A DNA stretch of 64,000 nucleotides, taken from the NCBI GenBank assembly GCA_000151295.1, contig GG745358.1, forward strand, positions 511,403 through 575,402. The letters run 5' to 3'. This DNA comes from Allomyces macrogynus ATCC 38327. Lineage: Eukaryota; Blastocladiomycota; Blastocladiomycetes; Blastocladiales; Blastocladiaceae. This document shows positions 22,801 through 34,509 of the stretch, one piece after another (the stretch's first letter is position 1; each line of letters opens with the position of its first letter). The position numbers and the translations under genes are program-made. Under the pieces are notes generated by a model, which was given only the letters and a program-made list of their open reading frames with translations, had not been told where the DNA came from and searched no databases.

Positions 22801-25800
22801 AAATCATCGATGCGTCTGCATTTTCCGCCACATGCTGTTACGACGTTTGACGTGCACTTTGAAAACGTCGGCACGACCGTCGAATTTGCGTCGGTCCAGC
22901 TCGTGGTCGCGGGCCAGCGGTCGCCAAGCGTGACCGTGATTTGCATGCCGCTCTGGGACGCACTCGTCATCCAGGACCTCGAGGCGCTCACGCACTGGAT
23001 GGAGCAGTCATCGATCAACGCGCCGCTCCCGCCAGTCCTGTCCCCGCCGCCACTCATCAATAACACGCCGCGCATGGTCCCACCACCAACAATGACGCTC
23101 AAGGCGCGGATTCCGGCACCCAAGCTCGTCAGCCAGCAGCCCGTCACGCTCTACAACCCGAGCCCAAACGTCTCGACTTTGCACCTGCTTCTCGCGCCCG
23201 GGTTCGCGCTCGCCAAGCAAGCCAGCCATGTCGTGCGCGTGAACGCTGGCGACACGATCCACGTGCACGTTGCGTTTCAGACCGAGCACATAGCCGAGAA
23301 CCACGCGTTCCTGATCGCATACCCGGACCAGGCCGTGCCTATCGCCATGCCGCTCGTCACATGCCCACTCCTCGCCGTGTTTCCGCCGCCTTCGCCCATC
23401 ACGCGCGAAGTTCTCTTGGATTTTGGGACTATCGAGTCGGGCTCAGCCAAGACGTCGGCTTGGTGTATTCGGTCAGCGCTGCTATGCAATACCCGCGACC
23501 AGCCGGTGCTGTGGACGTGCCGGTTGCTCGCGACCAAGGGGCGGCACGTGCCGTTTGAAGTGCTCGTCTCGGCGGGCGAACTCAAGGGGATGGCCACGGA
23601 TCGGATCGCGTTTGCGGCGGTGCCGACCGTGCAGGGCACGTTTGATGCCACGTGCGAGATTATTGCCAAGGAGCACTTGACGGCGCCGCCCGTCGTCGTG
23701 TGCCAGGTCGTCCTCCGCGCGCATGTTGTCCTGACACAGGTCTTGGGCTTGCCCGAGGCCTACGATTTTGGCAGCTGTGTTGTCGGCAGCGTCCAGGAAA
23801 CGCGCATCACGCTTGAAAACATTGGCAATGTCGTGGCCAAGGTTGCGTTCCTCGCGCGGCCGCCGTTTGACGTGACGCCCAATTCGTTCTCGCTGCAAAT
23901 TGGCGCGCAGCAGCAGGTGCTGATCCAGTACTCGCCGACCGAGTCGTCCAAGGACTCGCTCAACAAGGTCGCGTGCTTTATCAACCACAAGGTGGCCATG
24001 CTGCGCGTGCTCGGCAAATCAGGGTTTGTTGAGCTCGTCTCGAACAACCACCACAACTTGCTCGATTTCGGGTCGGTCTCGTCGACCTACATTGCCTGGA
24101 TGAACGTCTACTTGACCAACCGTGGCACGTTGCCGCTGCGGCTCGACCATATTATCTCGAGCAATCCGCAGATTTTGTCGCTCGAACTCGTGAGCAAGCA
24201 ACTCGTCGTACACACGTCCACGCTGCGGCACCAGCGCGACGGTTGGTCGCTGATCAAGAGCAAAATCAAGGCGCTTGCACTGATTGGACACTTTTTGCGG
24301 CACAAGCTCAAGTCGGTCGCCGTGGTCCATGGCGCTGCAGGCCAAACGAGCTCAGAGCGCGCCGTGGCGCGCACCACCACCCGACTGGCCATTTCGCGGT
24401 CCGACACGGTGCACCTGTCGGATCTGGTGACTAACCCAGACGACCTGGTCCTCGAGCCGATGCACTCGTTTGCGCTGCGCGTCGGGTTCAGCACCGTGCA
24501 CCAGACACGGCAAACGACCGACCTCAATTTCCACTACAGCCCGCTCGTGTCGAACGGCGCCGCGCACTTAAGAAAAGTGCTCAAGTTCACCGTGACGGGG
24601 TTCATTTACCGCGTCGTCGAGTTTTACCCCAAGGGGATCGATTTCGGGCTCACGCCCGTCTCGTTTGCGTCCACGTCGCTGCAGCACCTGTTCTCGTCGT
24701 CATCGGATCCCAACGAGTCGACGCGGATGGCGCGGTCAGGGTGCCACCAGCTGCGCATTTCGAACCTCAGCATCGAGACGCAGACTGTCTCGCTTATGCT
24801 CGCCGCGTCGAACGTGCCGAGCTCGGTCGCGTCGCAGCTCGGGTCGTCGACGGGCACGTTCGACTCGCACGCCATGTCACGGGGCGCGCGCCCGCCGAGC
24901 GCGTCTGTCACCAACAACACGGTCGGCGGCGGTGGGAGTGGCAGTATGCATTCGGCATTCCGCATCGACGGACGCAACTGGACGCTCGGTCCGGGCGAGT
25001 CTGTGCGAATTCCCGTGCGGTTCCTGCCGGCGCAGCCGCAGACGCAGTACCGTGGCGAAGCGCTCTTTCAGCACAGTCATGGCGTGACGATTATTCGGTT
25101 CTCGGGGACTGGCGCGAGCGCCGAGGTGACGCACGGCACGCGTGTGCATTTCGGCGCTGTGTCGATTCACCGTGAGGGACGTGTGCGGTTCCAGGTTGTG
25201 AACAAGGGCTTGCTCGGCACGCCAATTCACTTCCAGATGAAGGAGGCCGGCACGTTCCGGTTCGACTCGGCCGATCCGTACGACCTCGAGGAGCATTTGG
25301 ATGCCGGCAGTGTGATTGACTTGGCTTTGTTGTGCTATTGCTCGCAACAAGTACCGTCGATTGCGTCGTCGATGCGCGTCAACTGGAAGCGCGCGCCGGG
25401 CGAGCCGTGGGAGAGCCAGGACGTGCACTTGACGGTGGATGTCGGGTACCCGATGTTTGCCGTCGACCAGATGGAGCTCGACTTTGGCGTGACGTACACA
25501 AAGAAAGTGCTTGAGATTCGCATTCGCAACGATGGCAACGCCAATTGCGCGTGGGAAATCAAGGCCGCGCCAATTTTGTCGTTTTCCCCGACCAAGGGTC
25601 TCCTGCTGCCGCAGTCGCACCATGTCGTGCACGTCGCATTCCAGCCGCACAGCTTTGATTCGCTCGAGACCAATATCGACTTTGTCACGGACGCGGGAAC
25701 CAAGACGATTCTCGCGTATGGAATAGTTGGCGTGCCTTACTTGCACATTCCCGAAGAGTTTACGCTTGTCGATTTCGGGATTGTCGAGGTCAACGAGACG

Positions 25801-28800
25801 CACGAGCAGACCATTGTCATGACCAACACGGGCACCAAGCAGATCGACATGTCGATGGCCCTCGAGCAGGACGAGCCCGTGTTTGCAATTGAGCCCGAGC
25901 AAGCGTTCATTGACCCAGGGGCCGAATTGACTGTCAAGGTCACGGCCAGCCCGCAAATCTTTGCGCGCGTCTACTCGTGTCAGTGGGTCGTGCGTACCAC
26001 TGACGGCGAGCGGTACGACGGCGGGTTCTCTTGCGTTGGCGGCAAGGCCATTGTCGTCATGTCCAAGCTCTTCGACACGGGATCGCGGCCCAACACGGTC
26101 CCGCGCATTTTCAGTGCCGGTAGCCGCGTGCCCTTGACGTCGTCGCAACTGGAACTGCAGCCTACTGTCCCGCCGCGCCATTTCGCATCGCAGGCGCTCC
26201 TGGCTGTGCAGCGGCACGTCGAGACGCTCAAGGACGTGACGGCGCAGCTGTCGTCGCCCGAGGCGCACCAGCTCGAGCAGGAGATTCGGCACCTCGATGA
26301 GCTGCGGCAAGCGCAGTCCAAGGCGTCGCTTTCGTCACGGCCGACTACCACGTCGGTCTCTAACAATACGGGCGGGATTGGGACGCCGATCAACGCGACT
26401 CGGCCGTCGACGCGCGGCGCTGCTGGCGGTGGTGGATCGAGACCGCACAACCAGAGTGGAGCTACGTCACCGCTGCCGCCCATTTCGCCGCGCCCGGTTG
26501 GGATTCGGAGCCCACGCCCGACGTCCGTGTCGACGGCCAAGCTGCGGTTCATGGAAGGGTCGCTGTTCAACCTGCAAGATGTCCGTGCCCCAATCGAGCA
26601 GTTGTTTGCCAAGTCCGAGGGGATCATGAAGCGGCTCGAATGGACGGCCGATGGAGGCCATGGTCCCGGTACGGGGTCGCGCGCGACGCTGCAGGTGCCC
26701 GCGTCTGACCGGTTGTCGGATGCGGACCCGTCCAGCTTGGACTCGCTGTCTGACGACCTGGGTGCGTCGCCGGCCAAGCCTAAAGCGCGGTTCAAGGGCC
26801 CAGCTCCGGTCGCCGACACGATTGATGCGGCCGCGGCCAAGGCCATCTCGCCCGAGGAGATTCAGCGGCACATTGAAGAATCCAAGGCCGCGATTGAGCT
26901 CTTGCAACAGCACATTCCGCACCTCAACGACTCGAAAAACGTGCACATCCTCGAAACGGCGGTTGGGCAGCTCATGGAGTCGACCAAGGTCCTCGAGCAA
27001 ATCATTTACGTGCCCGAGGAGGACGAGAACGCTGCAGTGGCGAGCGACGCGCAAGACGCCGGTCCGAGAATTTCCAAGGTGTTTGAGCTCGGTTTGCTCA
27101 AGGGCAATGATGTTCTCGAGGATTTCATTATTTTCGACCTGCCCAACCTTGGCAACATGCCGTTCCCGTTCACCATGTCCGTGCAGCCTGCCAGTATGGT
27201 CAACTATTTCCGAATCAAGCCCGACGCCGGCGTCATTCAGCCTGGCGGCAGCGTTCCGTTGCTCGTCACGTTCAAAGCTGCCGATGCTGGCGAATACCGC
27301 GCCGAATGCAGCATCCTGTACAAGGGGCAGCCGCAGCTCCGGTTCATGGTCACGGCCAAGGTCGGCAACCCGAAGATTGAAGTCCAGTCCCTCAACCTCA
27401 ACTTTGGGCTCGTGGTCAAGGGCTCATCAGTCACGCTGCCGTTCCGCATCTCCAACTCCGGCACGTACCGCGACACGATCGAGTTTGCGCTCGACTCGCC
27501 AGCGTTCTCGCTCGACTACCCGGAACGCAACGTGCGGCTGCACCCGGGCACTGACGTGGTCTTGCCCGTGCGGTTCAGCCCGATCCACGACGAAGCGTAT
27601 CAGACCAAGTGGATGATTTTCCCGGCGTCGCGTGCCGCCTTTTCCGTGGTTCTCGAGGGAGTCGGTGCTGCGCCCGTCGTGCGCGTGTCCCCGGCCAAGC
27701 TCGCGTTTGGCCAAGTCTTTGTCGCGAGCCCCAAGGCCATGGCGGTGCAGATTACAAACTCTGGCAACTGGGTCGCGTCGTTGCTGCCGCGTTTGACGCA
27801 CCCGAACTTCACCATGATCGCCAACGAGAAACCCGTCCAGCCGGGCGACTTTTTGGAGGTGGAGCCCAAGGCCACGCTCACGATGAGCGTCGTCTTTGCC
27901 GCTGACCACCAAGTCGATGCGACGGCGCAGCTCGTCATCGAAGAGAGCATGACGCTGCAGCGCAGCACGGTGCAGCTGGCCGGGTACGCGGGCGCATTTG
28001 ATGTCGCCGCTGATGGCGAACTCAACTACGGCAACTTGAAGGTCGAAGACTTGGCGAGCCGCGACATGGCCGTGCAAAACCGCGGCGATTTCCCCGTGCA
28101 AATGCAGCTGGCGCTCGACCCGCCGGAACTGTGCGAGACGTTCACGGTCATGAGCGGCACGCAGCTCGTGTGGTCGGCCGCGGCCTCGGGCAGCACGCTC
28201 GACTTGGCGCCAGGCGCCGCGGTCACGCTCACAGTCAACACGTGCCCGAAATCGTCAATGACCGTGGCGGGCAGCTTGACAGTCTTGGCATCGAGCACGA
28301 TTGACGGCGTGCGCAAGGAGAAGTCGTACATCTTCCCATTCTCGTACTTTGCGTTTGACAATCCGATTGTCGTCGACAAGCGCGACGCCGTGCTCGATAT
28401 TGGCGTGTGGGCTGTCGGCAAAGTGCATTCGATGCCGCTGTCGATCACCAACTTTGACAACCGCGACGCGATTATTCGCGCGCGGCTGGAACCCGTCGAG
28501 GTGCCGGGTGCTGCCAAGGACGGCAAGGCCGAGACCAAACCCGGCGCCGTCAAGGGCGCTGCTGCCGCGAAAAAGAAGAAAAAGGACGACGACAAGGGCA
28601 AGGCTGGTGCGGCCGGCGCCGGCCCCAATGGCGGTGCAGCATGGCAGACGTGCTGGTCGCTGCCGACCAAGGAAATTCCGCTGCGCAGATCGCAGACCGA
28701 CGCGCTCGTCGTTGATTTCATGGCCTCCGACTTGCCGGAAATGAGCCAAGAGGCGTGGCTCAAGCTCGAGTACTCGATGGATGGCGGCGTCACGTTTGCG

Positions 28801-31556
28801 CCGCTGCACGTCTACCATGTCAAGGGCAAGAGTGGGCGGCCGAATGTGGTCTTGGTCGCGCCCATGATCGACTTCAAGTACATTCCGTGCGGGACGACGG
28901 AGACGCGGGACCTCGAGTTTCGAAACGACGGCACGGCCAATGCCGAGTGGGCCATCGCGAATGGGTGGAGCAACGATGACGTGTTCCTGCTCGCTGCCGA
29001 CACGCCGCGGCAAGGACTGTTGCGGCCGGGCGAGACGGCGTCGGTGCCCGTCCAGTTCAACGCGGCCGTCACGTTCGAGTTTTCGAGCGAAATGACGATC
29101 ATCACCGAGCCCGAGAAACTCAAGGCCGCGCTCCACGGCCAAGGGTGTATTTACCGCATCTACACGGCCGGGTTGCCCAAGGAAATCTCGCTCACGGCCG
29201 ACATCAATGGCGACCAAATCAAGTCGACGCTCATGCTTTGCAACGACTGCGTGTTCAGCGTACCAATCGACTTGACCGTCGAGGACCCGCACCAGGGCCC
29301 TTACCAGCACAACTTGGCGGCGAACCCGTCGAGAATCGTGCTACTGGGCAACGCCACGACCGAAGTGCTCAGTGCCGACCGGGCGAGATTGGACGTGGAC
29401 ATTGAGCTCGCGCCCGTGCAAGCGACCGACCCAGCCGCATTGGTCTCGCTCGTACGCGACGGACTGCAATACTTTGTGCACTTGCGCTCGTCGGCCTTCC
29501 GCGACGTCACAACGATCCCCGTGCGCGTCTACTTCCCCGTGCGGCCCGTAACGTGCAGCTTGCCCGACATTCAATTTGCCGACTGCATGTACGACAGTGG
29601 CAAGTCGGTCGTGCTCACGCTCAGCCACCAAAACCGGTTCGCGATCCCGCTGGCCGTGCGGTCCACGCACGAGCTCGTGGTCGTGCAGGAACCGATTCCG
29701 ACGGACCTCAAGCCACACAGCAAGACGGAAATGACGGTTGTACTGCGGCCGCGGGTGTACGAGCGCGACGAGGACATTCCAACCTCCCTTGCCATATCGG
29801 GCACGCTCGAGCTGGCGCTCGGCGGTCTGCTCCCAGCAATTGAGATCCCCATATCTGGCCGTCTCGTCGACCTGCAAGACCCGCCCACATTCGAGGACAT
29901 GGATTTCGGCCCCGTATTCTTGACCACCTCGCAAGAACGCGTCATTTCGTTCAAGAACTGGGGCCGGCGCCCACTCGAGTACCAAGTGATGCTGCCCGAG
30001 CACCCGCCCGCGGCATTCAGTCTCGACGCGAGCAAGCTCAAGGGCCACCTGGCAGCACGCGCGCCGTGCACGATCCCGATCACCTTCCAGCCGACGGTTG
30101 TGGCCACCGTCACCATGCCCGTGAGTCTTGTTACGACCCTCGGCGCCTTTTCGTTCGACGTTTACGCGCAGGGTATTCTCCCAACCGTCGACGTCGCACC
30201 ACACGACCTCGATTTCGGGACCGTCGGCGCCGGGTTTGCGGAAATGCACGCGGTCACGCTGCACAATACATCCCCACTGCCCGTACGCGTCACGTGTGCC
30301 GTCCAGCCCGTTGGCGAGGACGCTGCGAGCGTGAGCCTGTTCACGGTCACGCCGCCGACGCTGTTGCTCGAGGTGGACGAAAAGCAGACGGTGAATATCG
30401 CGTTTGATGCGCAGGAGCCCGGGATGGCGGGACGCGCTGTCTTGACTGTTACGGCGCTCGACGACCAGGTGCTGGGGACGTGCCGCGTGCAGGGGAGGAC
30501 GGGGACGATGGCTGTGACGTGTGCGGTGGCCGGGTCGACGATCAAGTTCCCGGCGCTCGAGGCCATGGAAGTGAGGAGAAGTGTAGTTGAGGTCGCGAAC
30601 CCGGGCGAGATTCCCGTGTTGGTCGCGTTTGGTGACGATCAGTTGCAGCCGGTACCGGCGGGCCGCGAGCTAGAGGGCAAGGCATGTCGAGCTTCGCGCG
30701 CGTCCTTTCTGATTTTGGGCCCGGTTCCTGACGATCATGTTTTTTCACATGTTTAGACGGGGTGCGTGTCTTTTGGTTGCAAGCCCCATTCGGCGACGAT
30801 CCCGCCGGGCGGCACGGCCAAGTTCACGCTCTCGGCCACGGGCATGCGCGAAGGTCAAGACTCTCGCGCGTTGAGATTGATCACGCCGCAGCTCGTGAAG
30901 CCGATCGTGTTCGAGTTCTTGGCCGAGGCCAAAGTGACACGCACGCAGGATATGCGCAATCTGCAGCAGTTTGCCAAGGTGCGTTCTCATTCCAATGCAC
31001 TGTTCCGGTCCAGACCTGTTGCTCATCTTCGGCGCCCCTACAGGCCGACTCGTCGATCGAGGACAAGCTCTCGATTGAATACGAGGAGAGACCCAAATTC
31101 AAGTCAGACGAAGGCATTTGGAAAGCGCTCCTCCCGATCGTCAAGATCAACCGGTACACAGTGGGCCTCGGCAACAACCACCCGCGGATCGCCTTTGTCG
31201 AGGTACGCACCTCTCACCCCCACCCCCACTCCCTCCTGGAACCCTCCCCACTCACCCACCTCATTCCCTAGCCCGGCACGCACCGCCCCTCCGTCGCAAA
31301 CGTTCTCACGCGCCCCGCCGCGATCCCGGCCGCCAACTTACCCAAGAAAACGGGCGGTGCGGGGGCCGCGTTCATCAAGCGGCCACCCGTCGCGCACCGA
31401 GGCCCCGCCGCGCCCGTGGCACCGCCAAGGGTCCCGCCGGAAGTCGCGGCCGCACATGCCGCGCGCGAACGTGATCGGCGTGCGGCACTGGCGCAGATTG
31501 CGCCGGTGGAGCGCGTCGTGCAACCGCAGGGGAGTAAGAGGGATCGGTACAAATGA
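16830..31556 (+). CDS. Giant ASH/MSP-domain protein, HYDIN/CFAP-like candidate axonemal protein
   Basis: Predicted exons are 16830-17510, 17575-21783, 21853-30651, 30757-30978, 31044-31202 and 31272-31556, giving about 4,784 residues. Residues 1-225 are low-complexity Ala/Ser/Pro. Roughly 440-750 look alpha-helical and HEAT-like (RRLGLDVIGLLG, LLRRQAVQVLGDLFGLYL). About 1285-1390 has degenerate repeats of the form P-x-G-Y-T-x-x-G-x-P-Y-Y. From about 1,600 to 4,500 there are many successive Ig-like beta domains with the ASPM-SPD2-Hydin signature (LDFGSVSSTY, LNFGLVVKGSSVTLPF, MDFGPVFLTTSQERVISF, LDFGTVGAGFAEMHAVTLHN). Coiled, charged stretches and a KKKKK linker break the array. The C terminus is basic. 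ASH arrays of this size are typical of central-pair and other axonemal proteins such as HYDIN, CFAP47 and CFAP65, but I cannot assign orthology. Confidence 0.75.
17908..18207 (+). other. Odd in-frame segment or unspliced intron in the giant gene
   Basis: Between an acidic segment ending near 17900 and helical sequence starting near 18208, about 300 nt are open but encode Gly/Arg/Pro-rich sequence unlike either flank. A GTGCGC donor at 17908 and a CAG at 18205-18207 are in the same phase and 300 nt apart, so it may be an intron that happens to lack stops. I cannot tell which. Confidence 0.3.
20755..21075 (+). repeat. Degenerate protein repeat P-x-G-Y-T-x-x-G-x-P-Y-Y (coding)
   Basis: Four imperfect units: MPVGYTSTGEPYY, IPAGLLPNGTRYY, LAGFDFHGKPIFL and TPSGYTRMGVPYY. 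Spacing is irregular, about 20-40 residues. I do not recognise the module. Confidence 0.6.
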
Positions 31557-32438
31557 GAAGGAGGGACTGGTGGGTGTGGGAAGGCGTGGGAAGGTGTGGG
31601 AAGGATGGCAAGACTGGGGGAGAGAGTTGTACTGATACATTTGGTTTGGCAATGGCCGGTATTTTGTTGGAGCATCATTTATCGCGAGTGGAACGACATG
31701 GATGAGCCTTGAGAGGTTTGAAGTTGGCCAGAGTGTTCGGCGACGTTGTAGTCGCTGGCGGCCGGCCGTGGGTGCCTCGATAGAGGCACCTCGCGCGACA
31801 TGTGTTCCTGCGACTGATCGCTTCGGCTCAGTTCTTCTCCACCGTGTGAAAATTGGTCAGGTTGTGAAGTGGCATCGCGGAAGGACATGGCTTTGAATGT
31901 GCGCCGCCAAGGCGTGGGGTCGTCGAGTGTGTCGGTACGGGCTTACAGGCGTGGATGGCATTCATCATGAAGTGAGCAAAAATGAAGTACATTTAGAAAA
32001 CTACCACAATCGACACAATGTGTTGCAACAAACGAGAGAGAGAGGGAGCACGGATGGTTCGAGGGACGACGGTGTGGAAGAGTGGACCGTGCACGGTGCA
32101 CAAAAAAGGGACACAGATCAGGGGAGGGAGAGAAGAGAGGAGAACGGATGGATCATGAACGGATGTGAACACGAGAAATGGTTGTCGAGAGGATCAGGGA
32201 ACGGATCAGGGCGCAGCACGGCGACAAGACGCCGGCAGAGAAGCGGGCAGGATCCGCAGCAACAAAAAGAGCGCGCCAAATTGCGAACGAGGCCAAAAAT
32301 GAGGTAATGGGTTGCAAAAAGAAGAGCGCGCGGGTAGTGCCGAGTGGGAGCAAAAAACACAAACAAAACGGTTGCGAGTCGAGCGGCCTTGGGTACGGTT
32401 TGATCGCCGGCTTGACAAGTTTGTCCATGATCGACATT
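31557..32438. other. Convergent intergenic region
   Basis: It separates the 3' ends of the giant ASH gene and the secreted DPBB gene. It contains a perfect hairpin (listed separately) and AT-richer 3'-flank sequence. No gene is supported. Confidence 0.45.
31771..31790. other. Perfect 8-bp stem, 4-nt loop inverted repeat
   Basis: GGTGCCTC-GATA-GAGGCACC lies 215 bp downstream of the giant gene's stop, probably in or near its 3' UTR. It could be an RNA hairpin or a chance palindrome. Confidence 0.45.
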
Positions 32439-33407
32439 TTAGCGGAGCAGATGCTCGCGAGCTGCCTCGACGACGCGCTTCATGAGCACTTCAGGCCACT
32501 TTTGGTCGACGCTGTCCGAGAACGACGTGATCGTTTGCTGGTCCTTCAGGACGTCGGTCGCGTGGTTGTTACTGGTGTTTTGCGTCGCGGCGACCGGAGC
32601 GCTCGGGTACGACGCCGCGGCATTGTTATCGCGCGTGGCGGCACCCTGGTTGGCGTTGGCGTTGTTGACCTGGTTGTGGTCGTTGTTGTCGGCCGCGGGG
32701 CTGGTTACGGCAGCGATCACGCTGTCCTTGTGGTCGGCAACGGTCTTGGCCGCGTCCTGCGCCTTGTCGGGCCGCGCGTCGTGCTGCGTGTCGGGCTTGG
32801 TCGTGGTCGTGGTCGTGGACGTGACCGTTACGGGCGAGCCAACGTTGGACTTGGTGGCGGCATCAGCAGCGGCGGCAGCGACGGCAGACGACGAATCGGT
32901 GAGGGCGGGGTAGGTGGTTTTCTTGGCACCGTTGCAGTCGGGCGAGTCGCCGAGGCACTCGCAGCTGGCGGCCTCGACCCACGAGATCGGGCCACGGCCC
33001 TTGTCGAGCGGGTAGAACTTTTGGAAGAAGCCCTTGGTCATGTCAAGCGAGCCACCGCTGCAGCCCGGGCACTTGTCGGTGACCTTGAGCACAAGCGTCT
33101 TGCCGGCGGCCGTGACGGCGAGGCACTTGCCACAGAAGGGCGAGCTGCCCGGTTTGTTGCCAAAGAGGCCCGCGGCGAGGGCGACGATCGGGTCGTTGTC
33201 GGAGTTGGTCGCGCCGCAGGCGCCGAGACCCGCGTCGTAGAAAGTCGCATCGCCGGCTTCGCGCTTGGCAAGGAGGCCGGCTGGGCGCGGGCTCCAGCTG
33301 GCGACGCGCGCTTCGCCAAAGACGGGTGCGCGCGGCGCAGCGACGGCGGAGGAGGCGAGCGCCGCGAGGATGCACGCGGCGAGGAGGATGAAGAGCGGTT
33401 GGTTCAT
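32439..33407 (-). CDS. Secreted RlpA-like double-psi beta-barrel protein (expansin/barwin-like fold)
   Basis: A single-exon gene of 322 aa. The start at 33405-33407 gives a clear signal peptide (MNQPLFILLAACILAALASS, then AVAAP). A dibasic Kex2-like site, AKREAG, sits at residues 47-52, directly before the domain. Residues 52-145 carry the fungal RlpA-like DPBB pattern: DATFYDAGLGACGATN, IVALAAGLFG, CGKCLAV, LVLKVTDKCPGC, LDMTKGFFQKFYP and GRGPISWVEA. Six or more cysteines suggest disulfides. The remaining ~170 residues are a Thr/Ala/Asn-rich tail, likely O-glycosylated, ending in a short helix. Relatives are secreted, some induced during growth or plant contact; lytic activity has not generally been shown for this subfamily. 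A TATA box lies about 90 bp upstream of the ATG. Confidence 0.88.
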   Translation of the reverse strand: MNQPLFILLAACILAALASSAVAAPRAPVFGEARVASWSPRPAGLLAKREAGDATFYDAGLGACGATNSDNDPIVALAAGLFGNKPGSSPFCGKCLAVTAAGKTLVLKVTDKCPGCSGGSLDMTKGFFQKFYPLDKGRGPISWVEAASCECLGDSPDCNGAKKTTYPALTDSSSAVAAAAADAATKSNVGSPVTVTSTTTTTTKPDTQHDARPDKAQDAAKTVADHKDSVIAAVTSPAADNNDHNQVNNANANQGAATRDNNAAASYPSAPVAATQNTSNNHATDVLKDQQTITSFSDSVDQKWPEVLMKRVVEAAREHLLR

Positions 33408-34490
33408 CGTGGGCGAAGAACGGCACACGCGTGAGAGCGAGGTAGTTGTCGAGTTTGTGAGGAGATGAGCCAGGGGACGGGGTCGTCCAGGGATTATATA
33501 CCGCGCGGGGCGGGCGACTGCCGTGGCGATTTGGCGAGCGTGCTGAGCGGTGGAGAAGGTCGAGGGCAAGGACGAGTTGCCGAGATGGTGGAGGAAGGTG
33601 CGCGTGCCGCACGGCTTCACCGCAAACTCGAGCAAGTTCAAGGTGACGACGCGCATCATCCTTGATCACGAAAAGGGACCGGTTTGCTCTTTGCTCTCGC
33701 GTGTCACCGTCGACCCGAGGCCGGCCGGGGGTGGAGAGCATGGAACGTTCGGCAGGCATGCGGTTCGACACGCTTGGCAAACTTTTTGGATAAATGCGGA
33801 AAGAGGGACGCTGGGCATCGCAATCCAATCCAGTGATCGTTTGCGAGTTGCAGGCACGCAAGCCCGGCGGTGCGGCGCCCACCGAGCCCGCCCAGGCAGT
33901 GGCAAAGAGTCAAGCTAAAGGCCTTGACCGCAAAACGTGACCGCGTCGCCCTCAGTTCCCCCCTCCGCCTCTGATCTTTCTCCTCCACGATTTTCAGCAC
34001 CCTATACTGACTGGGTGGCAACGCTGCAAGGGGCTTGGTCGCAACGCGTAACTTCACTGCGCAAATACTCTTGGCACCCGAACAAGGTGTGCGGAGTGTG
34101 GAGGTGCGGCACAGCATGCTCATCCGGTGCAGCACAATCTGAGCTCGCTCGTGACCCACGGGCGCAGCACCGCTGCTGGCAGTAGGCCTGAGGTTCTTTG
34201 CTCGTTGTCAACTGCAGGATATGACCGCGATCCATTGCGGGTGGTGAGATGTTGTGGTTTGCCGTGCTTCGCGAAGGTCGCCGCGGTGGACAGCCACAGT
34301 CAACCTGGTTGTGCAACGAAAAGTGAGCTGCTGTGAGCACAAACACGTGCATCACGCGGTATGCACGCGTGGGCGGGAGACAAGGTGTCACAACGTCTCC
34401 CACTCCCACCAGGCCCGCTTTAGGCCGCCAAAATTTATCACGACAAACAAAGTTGCTCTGCTGCAGCGTAAACACGGCTCGTCCAACTGC
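33408..34490. other. Promoter side of the DPBB gene and unassigned sequence
   Basis: About 1.1 kb without a supported gene apart from the TATA box. Several short open frames on both strands have no motifs. Confidence 0.4.
33493..33501 (-). promoter_or_regulatory. TATA box of the DPBB gene
   Basis: The minus strand reads GGTATATAAT about 90 bp upstream of the start codon, on the correct strand. Confidence 0.6.
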
Positions 34491-34509
34491 CCGCAACATG
34501 CAATCAAAC

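Noticed and set aside
24877..26310. Minus-strand open frame of 477 codons within the giant gene
   Set aside because: It is antisense to a region with clear ASH-domain coding on the plus strand; its Arg/His/Leu composition is typical of a shadow frame.
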